Positions 59,980 to 64,000 of a DNA stretch of 64,000 nt are shown piece after piece; positions within the stretch are counted from its first letter, which is position 1; each line of letters begins with the position of its first letter. The stretch is from Limonium bicolor (lineage: Eukaryota; Streptophyta; Magnoliopsida; Caryophyllales; Plumbaginaceae), in NCBI GenBank assembly GCA_023374045.1, contig CM041778.1, positions 292,431,533 to 292,495,532 on the forward strand, given 5' to 3'. A program made the translations under genes and the position numbers. The notes beneath the pieces were generated by a model. It was not told the DNA's origin and did not search any database. It saw only the letters and a list, made by a program, of their open reading frames with translations.

Positions 59980-60062
59980 ATTCAACACAGCTCAATTGGT
60001 TAAGATGTTAAGGAGTGTACGGGAGGTCTTGGGTTCAAACCTTGATGGGAGCGTCTTTGCTC
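59980..60062 (+). other. tRNA-like sequence with Pol III-type boxes in the inserted LTR
   Basis: An A-box-like CAGCTCAATTGGT lies at 59988-60000 and a B-box-like GGGTTCAAACC at 60031-60041. T-runs follow at about 60065-60090. It is on the strand opposite to the LTR and near that LTR's 5' end. Confidence 0.65.
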
Positions 60063-60123
60063 ATTTTTTTCTTTCTCTCTTTTTTTGTATAGGTTATACA
60101 TGATTACCTATATATGTACGACT

Positions 60124-60320
60124 ATATATTATATCATGTGATTCTATATTTTTTTTTTTGTAACGCGGTTATGCGGCGTTACCGTCACTTATTTACAACG
60201 TTACGGTGTATATACGTCTACATATTATATCGTGTCATTATATATTTTTTTGTAACGAAGTTATGTGACAACATTTTTACTTATTCACGACGTTACAATA
60301 TTGTAACGTTACGTACGTGT
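60124..60320. repeat. 96-bp tandem duplication with a 20-bp palindrome
   Basis: Two units share ATATTATATCRTGT, a T-run, TTTTTGTAACG, GTTATG and a TTA-rich part ending ACGTTAC. At 60290-60309 the sequence ACGTTACAATATTGTAACGT is a perfect palindrome. Confidence 0.75.
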
Positions 60321-60436
60321 ATTTCGTATTCGAACATATATATACATATACTAGATTTAATTGCTCGTACGTTATTTTATGTACGTATTACAAAACGCGT
60401 TATGATTTTATGCGTTTAATATTTAGGGGTATTTCA

Positions 60437-60441
60437 TTAGT
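60437..60441. other. Right target-site duplication TTAGT
   Basis: This is an exact copy of 53378-53382 immediately after the end of the inserted LTR. Confidence 0.8.
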
Positions 60442-60581
60442 AATGGATTTGAGCATGTTTAGAACCTTAATTAGGTGCTTAAACATGTAGGATTAAGTGT
60501 AGGAACATTTAGGAATTAACTAGGCAAAGTGTAGAATGTAACAGTTTTTGGAAAACGCAAAACCTATTGAATCTGTAGCAG

Positions 60582-60907
60582 GGTCCGGGACTTAAGTCCA
60601 GGACTAAGTCCCGGACCAGGGTGTAAAAACATACCGAGAGTTACAGCAGGTGGTGGTCCGGGACTTAAGTCCCATACAAGGACCCGGACCACCCCTGTAA
60701 ATAGGCCGAGAGTTCCTGTAAGTATGGGTCCGGGACTTGACTTATGTGCAAGGACCCGGACCAAATTAAAATCTCATTCGAGAGAGTGCAAGGCTTTGGG
60801 TCCGGGACTTACCTTATGTATAAGGTCCCGGACCATAAATGAAAACAGGCCGAGAGTAGTGATCACATGTTGGTTCGGGACTTAAGACCTGGACAAGGTC
60901 CTGGACC
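60582..60907 (+). repeat. Five regularly spaced 36-nt hairpins
   Basis: Inverted repeats occur at 60582-60617, 60655-60690, 60727-60762, 60799-60834 and 60872-60907. Each is 36 nt and opens with GGTCCGGGACTT or a one-base variant. Each closes with a complementary GTCCCGGACC-like arm. Spacing is 73, 72, 72 and 73 bp. Most linkers contain the motif CCGAGAG or CGAGAG. Arms vary in step in some units (for example GGTTCGGGAC with GGTCCTGGACC only partly). Confidence 0.85.
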
Positions 60908-61782
60908 AACACAGAATTTTAAAAATAAATTGTTTAATAGTTTATAGTTTATAAGGTAAGGAAGTGAATGGTAATGATAGTATAAGATAATTAGTACTTA
61001 AATAATGATGTTTAAGGACCATTAAAGGTATAAACAAGTTGGGGAGATAGGTAAGAAAGTTGTAGGCATATGAACATTAAGTTAAACCGAAACAACGGGA
61101 TAACGGGGTAAGTGTGGGAGTAGTAATTATGTATGTATTGTAAGACTTAGTATTGATTGAACCATTTGGCATGTAGTCATTGGTTCGAGACTAGGACTCG
61201 AGGAACAAGTAAGGACTAAGGGACAAGGAGACACCCGGTAAAGTAAATTTCAGAAAAAGGTATGATTTCTTCATGCCCTGTATCCTAATCCGGTTACCCC
61301 GATTTGTGTGCTTATTTGACCACCTAACAAGATAAATGCATGAATCGGATTATATTGCACTTACTTGTGCTTGTTTACATTGTTCTCGATATTTGTCTTG
61401 AACAATAGTTTGTATAACTCATGAAATATATGAATGATGATGGTGTGTAATTGTACCTTGTAGTGTACTTGTATATTGTATTGTATTTGTATGGATGCGT
61501 ATATGAATAATGTATTTGTGTATGCGGTTGGATGTTGACTTCTTCTGCTAATTCCTAACTACCTAACTCCTAACTTAAGTGAGTAAATTGGAATGAGTAG
61601 AAGTCCGATATAGTTTCGGCCACACGTGAGGATGAGGAGACACAAGAGGTTGGATCCGATTCCTGGTTCGTAAGCTGGTCCACGGCCCAAATCCCTTAAG
61701 TGGGTAGCATCCTGGATTAGTGAACCAAGTAAAGCCTGGTGGTGGGACGGTGTAGTCCCTGCCCAGAGGCCATACCGGCTTA

Positions 61783-61860
61783 ACATGAGTAAGAGTAAGT
61801 AAGTAAGTATGTATGAGTACGAGTATGAGTATGAGTATGTATGCGTATGTATGGAGTAAT
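61783..61860 (+). repeat. GTA-rich microsatellite
   Basis: Degenerate runs of GAGTAA, GTAAGTAA, GAGTAT and GTATGTAT lie one after another. The stretch to 62090 continues to be rich in TGTATG. Confidence 0.7.
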
Positions 61861-62629
61861 GAGTAAAAGAGTAATCTCCACCCGATTAACCCGGGTGGAC
61901 CAATGAAGCTAACAAGTATTGCATATTGTGTATGTAATGTGTATGTGTAAATCGGAAGAAGGTAAGTATGTATTGGATGGTTGTATTGTATTCCTTGTAT
62001 GAAATGAAGTGTATGTATGTATGCTTGCGTAAGTATTATTGTACTGTGTATAAGAGCATGTATGCATGTATGTTTGAATGAAAATGAACTGCATGTATTC
62101 GACCAAGTGGTCGGCGTACCCTCACTAGTACGTGGGGTATGCGGTTATCATGCGCAGCGAAAGCTGACCCCCTAGGGGAACGTTTTTAGTGTGGCAGGTA
62201 CCCGGAGCGGATGTGGTCAAGGTAAGAGACCGGCGGCACACCCTTGTACTTTAGAAAGTAAGTAATTGTGAGGGGTAGATGTAGGCTCTTAGGCTAAGAG
62301 TATGTATGAACTTGGAAGAGATATTATAATTGTATAAGGATCCTAGTAGACTCGGTTAAGTATATTGTATTGTATGAATTATGGAGGAGTAAGTATTGAA
62401 TGGAGCATTGTGTATTTGATTGATGAATGGAGTATGTATTATAGATGTGTAATACTCGGGATTCCGGTCCATCAGACCGATGTTGTATGTAGTAGCAGTA
62501 GCCTTGTTAGTCACGTGGGTGACTAACGGCATTGTATCACCCCCATTATGTAAGTATGTATCCGCTGCGTGTATCTGATGTGTAAGGAGATTGGACGGTA
62601 AGCACAACATTAATGGTAGGGGTGTTACA

Positions 62630-63741
62630 GTAAGTATTGGAATTTAAATAATTATAGGTCCTATGTGGATATTTGGAGGAGTTAGAAAAAGAATTTTGAT
62701 TAAAGGGATTATGGAATTAAAACTTTGGGTTAAATAGTTATAAGGAATTTAATTGTAACTACTTGATATTACTTGTGGATAATTGGTAATTAATAAGAGT
62801 TATGGGAATAATATTTCCATGCGTGACATGTAAATATAATTTGAGAAGTTATATAGATGTTATGTCATTTAGACAATTATAAACATGTAACATAAATAAT
62901 AAATGTATATATATACATTAAAGGATTTAAAAATAATAAATCAAAAGAAATAACATAAAATGTTATACATAAAATCATAAGGTAGTTAAAAGAAATTACC
63001 ACACAATATAAGTCTTATAATTAAGACTACATGATTTAAAAAGTATATAAATACCCTAAACATAAAATAAGGTTAAGAGGTTAAAGGAACTACCTAAGCG
63101 TAAAGAAATAACCTCACATGAAATAACGAGAATACGTAACTGCCAAATAATACAGCAAATACTCATACGAGAGTAACTCAATTAACACTCTTAGTTAAAT
63201 CTGTTATAGCATTATATTCGACCAGACGTTGACCGGGAATTTAGTCAAGTATAATCTACGGTGAACGGTATGGATCCTTGCAGTCTGTTTGCTAACGGGT
63301 TACACCGGCTTATGTGCTATCTGTTGTGTGAAATAACGACCAAGATAATTGCTGTAAAATGCTGCACTCACGGTTGTGTATCGTTGTGACTATTCTATGC
63401 ATTGTTGTGTTATTTTATGTGCGCGAACGATGCTAACTATAACGTGTATGTGCCACGCATACAACTCTACATTACGAGTGGATTAAATATCCGTGTGATA
63501 TTACATCAAGAACTTGTACTCAGGTTTCTCACTAACTTACCTTGTAAACAAACGTCATTATCCTTAAACGTGGTAACCGACAAAACACATTAGTGTTCTT
63601 GTTTAACGTCCTTGTGTGACACCTAACATATTCTACGCTACGAGAAGCGAGGAGCCCAGAAGAATTTCTCTAGCCATGCATGCAAATCTTGGGAGCCATA
63701 TCTGCATCAAATCATCTTCCAACTAAATGTACGTCGCGACA
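62630..63741. other. AT-rich flank without recognised features
   Basis: This stretch follows the end of the older LTR. It is very AT-rich up to about 63150, then more balanced. Short ORFs such as 63402-63593 show nothing recognisable. Confidence 0.5.
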
Positions 63742-63890
63742 GTGGTGGGAGAATACTACATTCTCCCATTGGGCTAAGTACCCGTATTATCATGTGGTGG
63801 GAGAATACTACATTCTCTCGTTGGGCTAAATACCCACTTTTACTTGTTGTGGAAGAATAGCATGTTATCCCGTTGGGCTAAATACCCGTA
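63742..63890 (+). repeat. Three-unit repeat of 52 bp with short hairpins
   Basis: Units begin at 63742, 63794 and 63846. The first two carry GGGAGAATACTACATTCTCC or its close variant, an inverted repeat around ACTAC. All three end GTTGGGCTAAATACCC or close to it. Confidence 0.8.
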
Positions 63891-64000
63891 TACTTACAAT
63901 AAGAGGCAGTTACATTAATCTCGGTGGGACCGATTCCCGGTTCCCCATGAAAATTCACAAGAGTCCCATTCTCGCCTGAAGAGTTTAATCATACCTTTCG

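Larger units (their letters stand above)
53383..60436 (-). mobile_element. Reverse-orientation LTR insertion of 7 kb, probably a solo LTR
   Basis: On the minus strand it starts TGAAATACCCC and ends GGGGTGTTACA, the same ends as the LTR it interrupts. A 5-bp duplication TTAGT flanks it. No second LTR, primer site or pol domain is seen inside, so a solo LTR is the simplest reading, though 7,054 bp is unusually long. The terminal 180 bp at 53383-53560 resembles the reverse complement of 62440-62629 (CGCAGCGG and the GGTCTGA block). Its bulk consists of several families of tandem repeats. Confidence 0.78.
51346..62629 (+). repeat. 3' LTR of the older element, split by an insertion
   Basis: It begins TGAAATACCCC after a polypurine tract and ends GGGGTGTTACA, giving TG...CA ends with complementary inner bases. 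Without the insertion at 53383-60436 and one target duplication it would be about 4,225 bp. The first part (51346-53382) has a pyrimidine-rich stretch near 51960-52200 that resembles a transcribed leader. No coding sequence is supported. Small ORFs at 51866-52500 show no recognisable feature. Confidence 0.72.

Noticed and set aside
60582..60907. CRISPR-like array
   Set aside because: Although spacing is regular, the repeats are hairpins with related linkers in a plant LTR. There are no unique spacers or cas genes.

Overview
The window is repeat-rich nuclear DNA from a flowering plant. It consists almost entirely of LTR retrotransposons and their debris. I see no convincing host gene, no rRNA gene and no CRISPR array. 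The plant assignment rests on a Tat/Ogre-type Ty3/gypsy element with very long LTRs, an ORF ahead of gag, an archaeal-type second RNase H and a 3' tandem-repeat zone. It also rests on plant-style LTR termini elsewhere. I cannot name the species.

Positions 1-45429 hold a tandem Ogre-like array: LTR (partial, 1-4575), internal region A (4576-19139), LTR (19140-25004), internal region B (25005-39566), LTR (39567-45429). The period is about 20.43 kb, with LTRs of about 5.86 kb and internal regions of about 14.56 kb. Each internal region carries a primer-binding site, a long leader, ORF1, a gag-pol reading frame, and a 3' zone with tandem repeats and a hairpin at the LTR junction. Gag-pol order is Gag, a linker, aspartic protease, G-patch, reverse transcriptase, RNase H, archaeal-type RNase H and integrase. 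Neither copy is intact as written. Four lesions are shared by both copies, while many single-base indels are private to one copy and look like sequencing error or very recent decay.

Positions 45430-62629 hold an older, nested structure into which the Ogre array appears to have inserted. A 350-bp LTR 3' end (45430-45779) is followed by a SINE-like tRNA-derived sequence on the minus strand, then about 5.3 kb of decayed internal sequence. Next come a polypurine tract and a 3' LTR (51346-62629). That LTR is split by a 7,054-bp reverse-orientation LTR of related type (53383-60436), flanked by a perfect 5-bp target-site duplication TTAGT. The inserted LTR carries several nested tandem repeats, including a degenerate array of roughly 190-bp units. 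The outer LTR carries five 36-nt hairpins at 72-73 bp spacing.

Positions 62630-64000 are AT-rich flank with no recognised gene and a small three-unit repeat near the right edge. The points most worth following are the LTR-sharing tandem array, the hairpin over the polypurine tract and 3' LTR start, the hairpin array at 60582-60907, the TAG lesions that look like CAG decay, and the GGCCCA-dense block inside the Ogre LTRs.
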